Source: Phialocephala subalpina
Taxonomy: Eukaryota > Ascomycota > Leotiomycetes > Helotiales > Mollisiaceae
DNA: 64,000 nucleotides
Assembly (NCBI GenBank): GCA_900073065.1
Contig: FJOG01000005.1
Location: 1,355,420 to 1,419,419, forward strand
Direction of reading: 5' to 3'
Shown piece after piece: positions 22,487 to 34,719 of the stretch. Position numbers and translations under genes: made by a program. The notes under the pieces were generated by a model. That model did no database searches. It was not told where the DNA came from and worked only from the letters and a program-made list of their open reading frames with translations. How positions within the stretch are numbered: position 1 is the first letter of the stretch; every line of letters begins with the position of its first letter.

Positions 22487-24511
22487 ATGCCTTCAATGGT
22501 TTTATGTTTCTACGCAAGCTTGGTGTTCACCTTGACCGCACAAGTCGTCGCCAGTTCATCGAAGCAACGAATCTTTTCTAGTGCATTTGCCATTCCAGGA
22601 AATGCTTCCTACGATTATGTTGGTATGTCACTCCTCGTATGACTTCTCGTAGCCATTGCTGAGAATTACACAGTCGTCGGAGGCGGGACAGCTGGTTTGG
22701 CGATCGCTTCACGACTCGCGGAAACATTCTCAGTCGCAGTTATCGAGGCGGGAGGTTTCTACGAGGTAGAAAATGGCAACCAAAGCGTTGTTCCATGGTA
22801 TTCTCTGATTATGCCCGTCCTATCAGTCTCGGAATCATATCCAAGACAGCCATTGGTAGACTGGGATCTAGTCTCTGTGCCACAGACCGCAGCTGGCGAT
22901 CGACGGATTCATTTTGCCCGAGGCAAGACTCTGGGAGGCTGTTCAGCTATCAATACCATGGGCTATCACCGCCCTACTGTTGGATCTTTCCAATACTGGG
23001 CAGATCTCGTTGGGGATCAGAGTTATACGTGGCCGAATGTGCTGCCGTACTTCAAGAAGTCGACTCACCTCACGCCTCCTGACCTTCAGAAAAGGAACGT
23101 TCAGAACGCCACTGTTCTGTATGATCCGACGGCTTTCGACAACTCGCTCAATGGACCTATACACGTATCTTGGGGCAACTGGGTTGATATCACAGGCACC
23201 TGGCTCTCACTCGCTATGCAGTCAATTGGTCTCCCACTGAGCCCGACTGGATTCAGTAGTGGTATTCTATCTGGCTACAGCGGCTGGGTTACCTCCGAGA
23301 TCAGAGCAGAAGATGCGACACGTTCTTCTTCAGACTCATATTTACGGCAAGCCATCGAGAACGCCCAGATTACCGTTTATACACATACTCAAGCAACAAG
23401 AATCCTATTCGATCAAGGGAGTCCAAAGAAAGCAAATGGTGTCTTGGTCTCCACAGCGGGGTTCGAATACACCATTTCAGCAAACAAGGAGGTTATTGTA
23501 TCTGCTGGCGTCTTCCATTCTCCTCAATTGCTCATGGTGTCCGGTAGGTTTGACCATGGTCGTACCAACCAAACTCTCGTTGCTAACCACAAGCAGGAAT
23601 CGGACCTAAGGCTACGCTCGATGCTCACAATATCCCAGTGATAGCCGACCTCCCAGGCGTAGGCCAAAACCTCTGGGATCAAATCTTCTTCGACATCCTC
23701 AGCGGCGTCAACACACCCACCACCGGCGCTCTCGTCGCCGACCCCACACAATCAGCCAACATCCTGTCACAATATCTCAACAACGCCTCCGGCCCATATA
23801 GTTCCGCAGGTGGCTTCATCGCATTCGAAAAGATCCCCAAAGCGCAGCGGAACTTCACAGAGAGGACTACTTCTTTGCTGAATACCCTACCTTCAGATTG
23901 GCCAGAGATAGAATACGTCGTCCTCGCATTCCCTGGCGCAAACGGAAGCACAGTCGGAGCCATGAGCGCCACGATCCAGGCCCCCTTCTCCCGCGGCAAC
24001 GTCACAATCTCTTCCTCCAGCATAGCCGACCCCCCAATAATAAACATGGCCTGGCTCACCGACCCCGCAGACGGCGAACTCCTTGTCGCAGCCTTCAAAC
24101 GCTGCCGTCAAGCGTGGAACTCTTCCGTCCTCACCCCTATCAAAGTAGGACCCGAAATCGCTCCAGGCGAAGCGGTTCAGTCGGATGAGGATATTCTGGC
24201 ATGGATAAGAACGCAGGTTGTTCCGATCTGGCATCCTAGTTCGACTTGTAAGATCAATCTCTTCCTCCAGCATAGCCGACCCCCCAATAATAAACATGGC
24301 CTGGCTCACCGACCCCGCAGACGGCGAACTCCTTGTCGCAGCCTTCAAACGCTGCCGTCAAGCGTGGAACTCTTCCGTCCTCACCCCTATCAAAGTAGGA
24401 CCCGAAATCGCTCCAGGCGAAGCGGTTCAGTCGGATGAGGATATTCTGGCATGGATAAGAACGCAGGTTGTTCCGATCTGGCATCCTAGTTCGACTTGTA
24501 AGATTTTTTGA
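22487..24511 (+). pseudogene. GMC oxidoreductase, C-terminally truncated
   Basis: Exons 22487-22622, 22674-23543 and from 23597 onward join in frame. An N-terminal signal peptide (MPSMVLCFYASLVFTLTAQV) implies secretion. The FAD dinucleotide motif is split by intron 1 and reads VVGGGTAGLAIASRLAE. The GMC signature follows as RGKTLGGCSAINTMGY, with VSAGVFHSPQLLMVSG further on (intron 2 lies inside this motif). The first catalytic His is present in WHPSSTCK. Immediately after that point the sequence is a perfect 250 bp tandem repeat. Since 250 is not a multiple of three, the frame shifts and stops at 24438. The second copy likewise ends at CKIF-stop. The usual final 50-60 residues, with the second catalytic His/Asn and FAD-contacting end, are not found downstream. 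The predicted product (about 615 residues, the last 60 out of frame) should be inactive. Confidence 0.8.
24005..24504. repeat. Perfect 250 bp tandem duplication
   Basis: Bases 24005-24254 and 24255-24504 are identical as read by eye; both begin CAATCTCTTCCTCCAGC and end TCGACTTGTAAGAT. The unit starts inside the GMC reading frame and ends four bases after the STC codons, exactly where homology to the enzyme stops. The absence of differences between copies points to a recent event, or to an assembly artefact. Confidence 0.9.
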
Positions 24512-25963
24512 TGCGCCTCCAATCAAATCGACATCAAATCTTGACGAAAAATTCAAATTCAAATCCGAGAAGGAGAGAATATTGTACGCAAGTACTAAAC
24601 ACAATCCTCGGTTCAAAGACTACCAGATCCGCTCCTTTGGGTACGCAGTCACATTTGCAGTTGAGAAAGGGCAGACGTGTGATTACGAATGGTCCGCTAA
24701 AGTCGTTCTGGGCTCATGGAGATGCTGGATATTTCTTGAAGGAATGGTACCCGATCCGGATTGGGATTTGACCGGCATTGGTGGATTCGTTGATCTGCAA
24801 CAAAAAGGCTTCATTTTATCCTCCTACCTGGAAGTTTCATGCTTCTTGTAGCAGAAAACGGCAACAGCGCAAGGATTGGAACGAGGACGAGGCGTAGAAG
24901 GTGAGAAAACTTTGTCGTATACATTAGTATTAGCCACTGGCGGCATGCTGACCAATGGCAGTGGCGACATCGGAGATAATCACTCGAATCTGCTTAGCAA
25001 GGGAATCAGGAACGATAACGGCTCTTGAACGACGGCTAGACAATCGGAATCTTGGCTGGCAATATTCAGAGGAGCCAAGTCGCGTCGCAGATCTCCCAAC
25101 ATCGCCCCCTGCCACAAGCATCAAAATCGAAGTAGCACAATCAGAAATAAGGGCACAACGCGTCGAAGGTTGAGATTCTACTTCTACGCGTTTCCCTTAC
25201 GAAAAGGCGGAAAACGGTGGGTGTTGACGGGGATTCTGATCCATGGCAGTAAGCTTAGCAGCCGAAGCCGAAGCTAGAGTCTGAGAATCTTGTTAGAATC
25301 CAAATGCTAGAAGAGAAGGAAAAAGTTAGTCTGAAAATTTTGTGAAGGTGGGTTGACAAAGGTGTCTGACGGGGGGCATACAGTAGCAAACAGATTTGGC
25401 AAGTACACTAGCCCGTCAATAGAGTTGGACAATGCTACAATACATCATGTGGAGTGAATCTTGTACAACTTCCCATAAATTTTGTGTTGCACCACTCTCA
25501 ATCTTTGATTCGTTGTGATCAATGATCATGTGGTGAAAAAATCGGGGGAGGGGTTCCACCTCAGCTAGGTCCATGGCGATGGTAAGGGGGTGCAAAGTTG
25601 CTTCCCAACGACCTTTCTCGAGTATATTACAATATAAGCGTGGTGGCAGCGAGGATTTACTCATGATCTGTGATGCTTTCATTGCTGAGATGGCATCGAT
25701 AAAAGTCCGGATAGTCCGTGCAGTCTTGAATCATGCCACCTCATCTAAAAGTTAAGTGGATGGGCCCACATAGTAACACGTGGTACAAGTAGTTTCGAAT
25801 TACCTGACTACGAGACTGGATTATGACAGGAAGAGGAGCTTAGCGAACACTTTTAATGGTCTTCTTTTCAGAAAGATTTCCATTTCTATATCCCGGAAAA
25901 TTTGCGATGTCCCCGTGATCTTCAAGTTCCCCCTTTTTTTGCGAATCAACCGAAGTTTTGGTA
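24512..25963. other. No recognisable gene, 1.4 kb
   Basis: This stretch follows the truncated oxidoreductase and runs up to the Tc1/mariner element. It has only short frames and no sign of the missing oxidoreductase C-terminus. Confidence 0.5.
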
Positions 25964-27291
25964 CGGAAGGGGGTAGCAGGAAGTGAAGAGCACCCCCTGG
26001 TTTCTGCCATGCCAAGATAGCCAAATTAAGTATAAATTATATGCTGCTCTACCAATGAGTCTATGCTCCTTTCCTCAGTCTGACCTTCTCTAATCTCTCT
26101 AGCAATGAGTCTATATACTTATTGAAATCCTCTACCATAATCTCATTCTCCCAAACATCAAAAATAGCCTCCTAAAGTTCTACAAAAGACCACCCACCAT
26201 AAGGGTGCCTGTTTCGAAGCCTCTACTTTAAGATCCTCCACAGGTTCTCGATCGGGTTCAAATCAGAGGAAAAAGGAGGCCAATCGATCGAGTAAATGAA
26301 GCATTTCACTCTTACTTTATTACAAAGCCCTCTATTCTTTTTTGTATCCGTCTTGCCGTGAACCCTACTTCCATCCTCAACTACAAAGTAGTGCTCATCG
26401 GCACAGAATCCCCCTAGGCTCCGACTATATCTCTCTTTGCAAATATCCTTTAAAAGCCCTCGCAGAATTTGAGCCTTATACTTCTTTTGTGCGAAACCCT
26501 TTCCCTCTCCTTCTGTGGATAAAAACACAAGCCGGCTCTTAAAGTTATATCCGATCGTAATTACACAATGTAAAGATGTTCGACCGCTTGTAAACTTGAA
26601 TTAAATACAGTCGAGTCTACGGCGCTCTCCTCTTTTGCGCAAGATCTTGAGTCTTCAGCGCATATTAAATTGAATAGTGGATTCATCATAGTAAATGCTT
26701 TGCGCCAGTACTCTTTGGGTCGGTCCCAATGCATAATCGAGAAGGTGTATCGCTTTCGTTTGGCAGCTTCGTTAAAGAAAGGCTTGCAATCAGGCATATA
26801 GTGATAATATCTATAGCGGGCAAAAGCATCTAAAATGGTCTTATCAGAGGCTTTATGCCATAGTGCTTTGCAATCTCTTATAGGGGCATAGCTCGCCGAT
26901 CGAAGTGGCCAGTCATCCACTTAATCATCTCTTCCACTTTTACATCTGATATAATCGGAGGCCTCCCAGTCCTTCCTTTGCCTATTCGGCGATCTAACGG
27001 CCGCTTGTGAAGCCATTTAATAGCGGTTTTGCGATTAATTTCGAGTCTGCGAGCAGCATTAGCTTAAGAGAAGCCATGTTCGACAAGACCACGGAATCGA
27101 GAGCGCTTTGGCGTTTCGTGCTCTTTGCGAAGTATTTTGCGTACATATCCCATGATAATTATTTGAATAGTGAGAGAAAGTAGTGAGAGATGTCAAAGGA
27201 AGAGCACTTAATTGGTGAGAGAAAGTGCTAGAACAGCGTGGCACTAAACTCACCGCTCGACAAGGGGGGGTGCTCCTACTACCCCCTTCCG
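25964..27291 (-). mobile_element. Tc1/mariner-type DNA transposon, complete ends, inactive
   Basis: The element is 1328 bp with inverted ends CGGAAGGGGGTAG at both termini, flanked on each side by the dinucleotide TA (25962-25963 and 27292-27293), the standard target of this superfamily. The inverted similarity continues inward (AGGA then GAGCACCCCC); the left end carries about eight extra bases. It encodes one transposase on the minus strand, broken by stops. Length and structure are typical of an autonomous element that has been inactivated. Confidence 0.85.
26061..27153 (-). pseudogene. Tc1/mariner transposase, stop-riddled
   Basis: From ATG 27153 the reading shows an N-terminal HTH region (NAARRLEINRKTAIKWLHKR then GRTGRPPIISD) and a C-terminal catalytic domain with VVEDGSRVHG and WPPFSSDLNPIENLW. 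That gives the second Asp and the final Glu with 41 residues between them by my count. In-frame stops interrupt it at the N-terminus (GFS-stop-ANAARRL), at MPL-stop-EIAKHYG, and after WRILK and FVEL near the end. At least one frameshift lies between the first two blocks. Each of these four stops sits where Gln would be natural, consistent with CAA/CAG having become TAA/TAG. Without lesions the protein would be about 360 residues, normal for the family. Confidence 0.8.
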
Positions 27292-27389
27292 TACCATCAC
27301 AACATCAGAATCTATCGGGTAATATCACTAACTAGCGCGGGGAATTTACATTCATCGTATATCTTTACAAACCTTCTTTCACGATAAAT

Positions 27390-29050
27390 CTAGCTCCTCA
27401 CACCATCCATCCTCAACCCCGCCGGATCCTTACTCTCCTCATCACCCCACTGAATCTCATACCCCTTCTCCCTCAAATACTCCTTCCACGCCTCATCTTC
27501 ACTCTCCAACCTATTGCTAATATCCGGAATAATAAACCAACTCGTGATTGCCCCCGCGGCCGCAAATCCACTCCCAATCAAAAACACCGCTTGATTTCCT
27601 TTATACCCACCATCTACATCCCCAAAACTCGCCAGAATTGGAGCAAATACAGCGGTCCCTATCGCTGCTCCTGCTTTTCCAAAGGCAGCGATGAGACCGA
27701 GACATTGGCCGCGGATAGAGGTCGGGAAGGATTCGGAGGACGTGAGAACGATGGTTGCGCCGGGACCAACTTCGCCGAGGGTGAGGAAGATGCCGTAAAG
27801 GATAATGAAGAGGGGGAGGATGCTCTGGATTGAGCCTAGGGCGCCGCCGAGGATGAATCCTAGGATTGCTTGTAGAAAGAACCCAAGTGCCATTGTTCTT
27901 CGGCGTCCAATTCGGTCGGAAAGAAGACCACCGATGAAAGCACCCGGGATGTAGAAGCAATTTATGACTGTGCCCCAGCCCATGTTCTTGGTAAGGGATG
28001 AGCCGACGTTGAGGCGAGTGAGGATGGTGGATGCGAAAAGGCCGAATGGGTAAGAGATATAGTTGTATCTGATTGAACAGTCAGTATGAATTTGGCGTTC
28101 ATTTCGGTACCGAGACTTACAGGAACCATCCTAATGAGCAACCTAATAATGGTCGCCAGTACCTCCTGAAGATTGGCCAGTAAGGAATCCGCTGTTTCTT
28201 TGCTGCACTTTTTCGATATGCTGTACTGACTGCCATTTTGTACCTAAACCAGAAAATGGAAATAGGAGGGATCAGCCCAAGGGCCAGGGACAGTCGCCAG
28301 ACGATGTTGTAATGCTTCTCATTTTCGTGGAAACAAAGAATAAGAAGGAGAGGGACGAGACCACCAAAAACGAATCCAAAAGTCGCAGAGAGATCCCCGA
28401 TCAGAGCGAAGATGAAGCCACGGTTCTTGCGGACTCCTGATTCTTCATCTGTAGCTTCGGTTGCGCCGGCTCCAGAGACGGGATATTCTCTTCATGAAAC
28501 ACGTCTCGTTAGTCAAGTCCATTAATAAACATAAAGGAACTCACCCTCCAGCACCAACCCCCGCAATACCCCTACTAATAACCAACATCCAAAACATGCC
28601 CAACTCATCCTTCCCACTGCTCGCAGCACTCAACGCAATGCCCACGACAAGAATGAGCGTCGTCAACACAGCACCACTCTTCCTTCCCAACCTATCAGAA
28701 ATATACCCAAATCCTAACATTCCCACAATCATACCAATGATGAAGGCATTTGAGAGACGAGAATACATAGTTGTTGAGAGGTCCGGATACAAAACGCCGA
28801 AGATGAGAGACAAATTGCCGATTATTGATGCGTTGAAGCCATCGGAGCCGATGGCGAGACCGGAGAATACGATCATGAGGGCCACAGAGAGCTTGGAGTA
28901 GGCTGTTTTGCCTTCACTGATAGACGCGATTTCTCCAATGTCCTTTTCATTGGAAGTTGGGGCCATCTCCGCGACGGCCTCCGCTTTGGTGATTGAGTCC
29001 AATGCATCTTTGCCAGCCGGTTCAGAAGCGGTCACTTCAATAGACTCCAT
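27390..29050 (-). CDS. MFS permease, Git1/organophosphate-type
   Basis: Exons 29050-28545, 28489-28121 and 28068-27390 give 517 residues. Intron signals are GTGAGT/GAAG and GTAAGT/ATCAG, and the joins produce GAGGEYPVSG and GWFLYNYISYPFG, both typical of this group. Twelve hydrophobic segments are apparent. The loop 2-3 MFS motif reads GYISDRLGRKSG and its second-half counterpart GGLLSDRIGRRR. The sequence resembles the glycerophosphoinositol/phosphate:H+ symporter branch (yeast Git1), including SDGFNASIIGNLSLIFGVLY. Plasma-membrane uptake of phosphate esters or related metabolites is the family role; the actual substrate is not shown by sequence. ATG 29050 was preferred to 29137 because it begins next to the acidic cytoplasmic tail seen in relatives. 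Confidence 0.85.
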
Positions 29051-29850
29051 GTCGAAGCTCAAATGTTTCCAATTAAGGGAGAGCAACTCAAGGAAAACAG
29101 TTGGAAAAGAAAGGGAAACAAAAGCACTGGCCGTCATGGAACTTTTATCGCATCCGCGAGTGATCCTGCGGCGGCCGAAAAAGAGCGCTTACTCATTACT
29201 GTGTAGTCATTATCAAAAGGAAATCATCTGATTCAGAGCTGCCCGCAAAATTAGGGGGATACCCGGCCATCAGGTCTGCGGCGCAAAGGTGGGATGAAGG
29301 AACGTTACGACGTCGTTTGAAGATTCTTGCCCGTCTGAGAAATAGGCTTGATCCGTTGCCCGCTCGCTAAAGTTTCAAGGGGCGAAAGTTATCATTTCGC
29401 GATTATATACTTAAATTTATATGATAAAAGGTTAATTTCTACCGATTACGCTACTAATCATTATTTATACTACAAAGTCAAGGTGAATATCGAACTTGGG
29501 CTGTCAACCTTTACCGCGACAATGTCGAAGATCATGGCGACGACTACCGCATCCTAGAGCGAGCTGGTCAAAAACGCACTTGCGGGCGATTGGGTTAGGG
29601 GAAAGCCAATAAAACTTTTGTGTAGAGTGTATGGAAACCATGCTATGTAGAATCTGATATGGTTCAGAGAACAGAATTCCATATATAGACGAACAAGTTG
29701 TACGGGTCATAGTGCAGGGCCATTTCAGGAACCTGAATTTTGGAACAGCCACATGGCTCGACAAACATCTGATGAACCCTCACCTTCGATCCAATAACAT
29801 TGGCGATCCCATTGATCCTACGTCTCTGAGCCTCTCACCCCAGTCGATCA

Positions 29851-32800
29851 CTAGGATAGCACCAGCACATCTTCTGCAGGCCATGTGTCGATCTGCCTCT
29901 CTCTCAAGTGGCCTCTTTTCCTGCTCATGGCTCCTATCCTTGCCCTGGTTTTCTGCGGAATCTTACTCTTTGAGATCTGGAGTCTCAGGGTGGTAGAGTT
30001 TGCCGGCTTCACAACCTTTGCTTGGAGTCCAGATTCGGGACTTCCAATCCAATACATAGCGTCGATCTCGAGACTCCAAGCCTGCGTTTGTATGACGATC
30101 GGCTCTTTATGTGTGCGTAGCTGCTGAACAGCTGTATCGAGTGACGGACAGTGCCAAGGTGTGGTGCCTTGACATTTGTGCTCTTGGGACTCGAAACAAA
30201 GAGTTGTCATGCATGCGAATGTAGCGCAATGTTCGGTGTCGGTGAGAATTTGGGCCCACAGACTCGCTTTCTCGCATGGAATTGGTAGACACATTGTGAT
30301 TGGCTCTCCACCGGTGTGGCCTTGGGGACATGCAATCCGAAAGGTCTTGTGGTCGCGATCGATCCCAGTGTCTCTCAGCACGAGCAAGATGTGGCGTATA
30401 AGCCTCCTGGTGAAGCTTTGCAGTTCTTGGAAATCAGGTTGATTGCTCAGACCATCATACCACTGCTTGACGTTGCTACTGCCTTGTTTCAGAGCTTGAA
30501 CAATACCAGGCTGCAATGCTTGCCATGTTTGAGGTGTCTCGATGAGGTTTCCTGCAAAAGCTGGCATAACATCTGCCAGCAAATGGCGAAGAGGAACTCT
30601 TCTGGCAACACCAGTGCAAGCACTGACCAGAACACCCCACGGCCGATCCAACTCTGCAAGGGGGAGATTGTCTGCAATCAAGCCAAGATACTGATGCTTC
30701 CAGCTATTCCCTGGATGCCAGGTCCAAGTTTTGTTGAACTGAACCTGTCCACCGACAAATTGTTGACCCATAAGCGCCATGCCGGCTTGAAACTCGGTGT
30801 ATCGCCAGTACTCAGGGGTCGTTCCTATGTTCGTCAAGGAGGCAACGAACGAGGACCATCTTTGAACAGTGTCAGACTGGCAGGTTGCATTGATATTCAC
30901 GACTCCAGAGATGATGAGCGGCTCTTTGCGAGTAAATCGCACAGGAGAATCGTGGCGCGGATCAGTCTCATTGCTCCAATGCAGGACTTTGGTGTTGCTT
31001 TTGGCTGAGGTAGGCTTAATGACCCCACCTCCTAGCATAATCGCTGTCAACTTCCCTCCGTCTGCCTTCGATTCGACACTGCTTGCCAGGAACTGTCCTG
31101 GACCCCAAGTATCCACTAAGTCTTCTGGACAAGCAAATAAATCATAGGATTCCTGCTCATCCCGAGTTCCTGTTGCGAAAGAATCTTTAAAGGCTAGTAC
31201 TGGGCCTTGTAACATATCGTGCATGCAGGTAAATTTGTACAAGGATGCCGTCAATGCCGGACCGTTGGAGGCGAAGTTTTGAGACCCGAGAAGTCGTATG
31301 GCGCGTAGAGGGGCATCGAGGAAGAATGGTTGGATGGGCCCGAGGTGGGCCGTGAGATAGGACGAGAAAGCCACGCACAGAAATTGAACTACAAGAGATA
31401 CATGATTCACCCTATTGGCCCAGCCCATGAATAGCCCGGTAATAAGACTGTGTCGCATTGTCTCTGGAAATATCCTATCCAGAAAGGACGTGTTTGATAG
31501 GATCGACTTTCGGATTGCAATATCATCCGTGTAAAGACTTTGTGTAAGTTTTGCAACATTCAGAAGCAGCTCCTTCACCGGCTCAACTTCAACACGTACG
31601 AGCTCGATAATCTCACAATGAGATCCTTGGGGAGTCAGAAGTAGGAAAGTAAAGGAATTGCAGCAGAGTCCTCTTCTTTGAGCATACCCAATACCATCAC
31701 AAAGACTTTCGAGCGCCTTGTGACAGTTACTCATGGTTTTGACAAGAATATCTTGAGCTGCATCGTCTTTAGTGGATATTTCGGACCCAAGATTTGCCCC
31801 AATGCCATCTGGCAAACATGGTTGGTATGATATGGATGCTGCTAACATGCCCCTTTCTTCCTCAAAATATACAGATCCAAACCATTTTCGACGATCGCGA
31901 TTGTTCGGAGCAATTCCAGCGAGCCCGCAGAGTTCTTGGATATGACGCAAGCTCTCTTCATTCGAGGTCCACGAGGCACGACGATTGTCGTTCTCCCGTT
32001 TCGAAAGGCTCGAGTCAAAGTCTGTACCTTCCGTGAATTTTGTACCACCAAAATGAACACAGTATGGCTGGTGATGGTCGAGTATGATCTCTTCTTTCGC
32101 AAGTATCCTTGGTTCAAAGAAAATCCAAGGCGAATCAGTCTCCTCGTCCAAGAGCAGCTGTGCGATCTCATCGGTACTGTAACCGTGATCTCGAAGTTCC
32201 GGTAGCCATTCAAAATCTCCTTTGGCCACCAAACTGAAGTGATCGTCCAATAAATTCTTGACGGGTTGAAGCTCTTGACTGGCTAGGGCTATCCGCAAAG
32301 TCTGGGAGGAGATTTCATGGATGGCCTGCTTGTCATTTCTACTAATTGATTGCACCTCTTTGTTAGGGTGCTTGTCAGCACTAAAAAAACCCCTTTCTGG
32401 GAGTGGTTCTCCCTCAGAAGCTGTCGGCGAAATTGGAACCTCCGAAATCACAAGCCTAGGTGATACCGCGTTTGAGGATATTTGTTCAGGAATCGATGGC
32501 CGTTTATGCTGAGCCACTGTCTTGCCACCACGGGAAGCACCATATATTGGCAATGGTTCGCCTGTATCGACTGGTAGATGTGGTAACTTGCTCTTAGAAT
32601 TCTCCATAGTTTTGGTTAAGAATGGCAGCGGGTGGGTAAAGTACGAAGGATCATCTCTCGCCTTGTTGTCCATCACCTGGAGGTTTTCATGCACCTCATC
32701 TGCAGAAATTCGCATATTGGGATTCACAACAAGCATATCCTCCATAACGATGTCCAAAAAGTCGGCCAGACATCTCGAACAACGTGGCATTCTAATCAAC

Positions 32801-34719
32801 TTCGAAATCCAGCTGATAACTTGCGGTCGTACAATCGCACGAAGTGAAGTCTGTGACGATTGGCCCTGGTCACGGATGAGAGTGTAGAAGGCATCATCTG
32901 AAAAGTTTGTGTCCAGTCCAGGTGCAAGCCGATAATCTGAAAACTGGTTAAGAAGCGCTGAGCCCCCTATGATCCAAGTAATGAATTCCAGATAGATACA
33001 GCCCAGGCTCCAGATGTCGTATGAGCGTGAAATGAATGACCGTGTTCCAAATTCAGGGGCTGCATAGATGGGTGCGCCAGTATGAACGCCGAGGGTCGAT
33101 TCTGATAGCGAGCTCTTCATATGAAAGTCTGCGAGTCCAAAATGGGCAATCACTAGGTACCCAAGAGCTTGGCTTGATTCTACATCGCCTGTCCAGTCGC
33201 CACAGAGCCATAAAATATTCTCTGGCATCATGTTCCCATGTCTCCAATACCTCGTTTGCGGTTCTGGTCGCCGAACAAGCCCTAACGTTGGAGTCGCTTC
33301 GGAACCTGTTGACGATTGGGAAGGTCTGCTTATCCCTTCATGAATAGCCATCAGACCGTGAGCTATTCCCTGGCATTGAAGCAATGACCATTGCAATGTT
33401 AGATCAGAGAAATCTGGGGTGGGTGTCTCGTTCCAGTATGTTCGAAGGTTCATAGAACCCATCGGAAACATCAAATAGTATTTACCTTCATAGCGATAGG
33501 TCCCCAGGAGACGAAGCTGAGGATCAGAGTTTTCGTCGTTACTGAACTCTCTCATCTCCTTTACCTGATTTTCGAAATCCTTGTGGTCTGTGCAATCAAG
33601 GCGTTTTATCATAATTTCTGGATTTTGGTCCTTGATTGTTTAGCTGGAAGAGGCACGAGAGGTGTGCAAGGGCTCGTACCTGACCACTTCTATAAAGCAG
33701 TTGATGGGCGGGATGTATTTTGACAGACCACGATCGACTGAAACCTCCTGCTTTCTGAGACGATTGATTGTCTTCGATGAATGGCAGGGGGCAGTTCTGA
33801 TCAAGTTCCCAATGTCCGTCGGACTCTTTGCTGTGTTCAAAAACTGGGGCTAGGAACCACCACTGAGCCCGGCTGAACCCGTCGATTTGTGCCCTTTTCC
33901 ATTCTCGGGTGCAATGAATTGGCCTGTCAGGTCGAAGTCTGCTCCGAAGGTCGAAAGCTTTCTTCGGTGATGATCTATCAACGTTGTTGAATGGCATGTC
34001 CTCGTCTGTGAGGCCTTCCGCAATGAAGCCGGAGATACTTCCAACAAGGTTTTGACAAACCAAAACCGCAAATATTTTTGGCATATACTGCACAACCGTC
34101 TGAGCCAGGGAACGTATATAGTCATCCGAGTGCCGAGACCTCATATGCTGTCGAAGCTCAGTATATATAGACTTGATATTCACGAGGCGTGAAAACTCGT
34201 CCTCTGGTATGAAGTATTGTGTGCCTCCTTTGGGCCACTGAATTCTCGCTTCCCATAGCTGGCCCTCTAAGGATTCAACCTCCTCGGGCAAGCCTTCCTC
34301 CATCGCTCCCAGTTCCTGGTCTTGAGACCTGTTAAAGATTCTTCGTCAATATCTTGTCCAGACCAGGAAACGGTCGACCTAGATGCTCTTCGAGAGAAAC
34401 CACGAGACTGTCCTTGTCGACCCTTAGTGTAGAGATCATCAGGCTCGTCGGGAGTGAGAAGTGGCACACCGATTCCCGGAATACTGGAGTGCGAAGTACC
34501 TAAAGGCTCACCAATGGAATCTGTGGACTCTTGCCATCTCGTAATAGGTGTCGGTGTTGGTTCAGCAGAATTTGATATGCTTGGTCCTGCAGCGGCTGAT
34601 GTGGAAGATATCGAGATTCTTTTCGATCCGTCACTTCTCTTCAATACCGTCTTCATCCTTGAAACTAATCTCGTTGTCTTCTTGGCGACCTCCGGCATCT
34701 CTTGCTCGGGCGTAGACAT
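29851..34719 (-). CDS. Pseudokinase fused to a large orphan C-terminal module
   Basis: Exons 34719-34379, 34328-33680 and 33630-29851 give 1589 residues. Residues 1-115 are Ser/Thr-rich and disordered. About 125-290 is a helical region that precedes many fungal kinases of this group. About 290-650 is a protein-kinase fold: a glycine-loop-like AGGFSRSWSVKIHPAHQ, a Lys in MIKRL, then HGNMMPENIL, IAHFGLADFH, YAAPEFGT and SYDIWSLGC. The HRD-equivalent Asp is Asn (position 463) and the DFG Asp is His (493), so phosphotransfer is unlikely. A polar linker leads to a module of about 800 residues shared with the protein at 52300-55338. It contains CCNSFTFLLL, AHLGPIQPFFLDA, EDLVDTWGPGQF, LGGGVI and CTGVARRVPLRHLLAD. 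No membrane segment or signal peptide is seen. A scaffold or sensor role is inference. Confidence 0.8.

Noticed and set aside
24491..24510. GTAAGAT at the end of each 250 bp repeat as an intron donor of the GMC gene
   Set aside because: The bases encode the conserved STCK end of the catalytic-His motif, and no downstream exon with the missing C-terminus was found.
26240..26262. GGTTCAAATC-like sequence resembling a tRNA T-arm
   Set aside because: It encodes the SDLNPIEN motif of the transposase; no acceptor stem or anticodon arm surrounds it.
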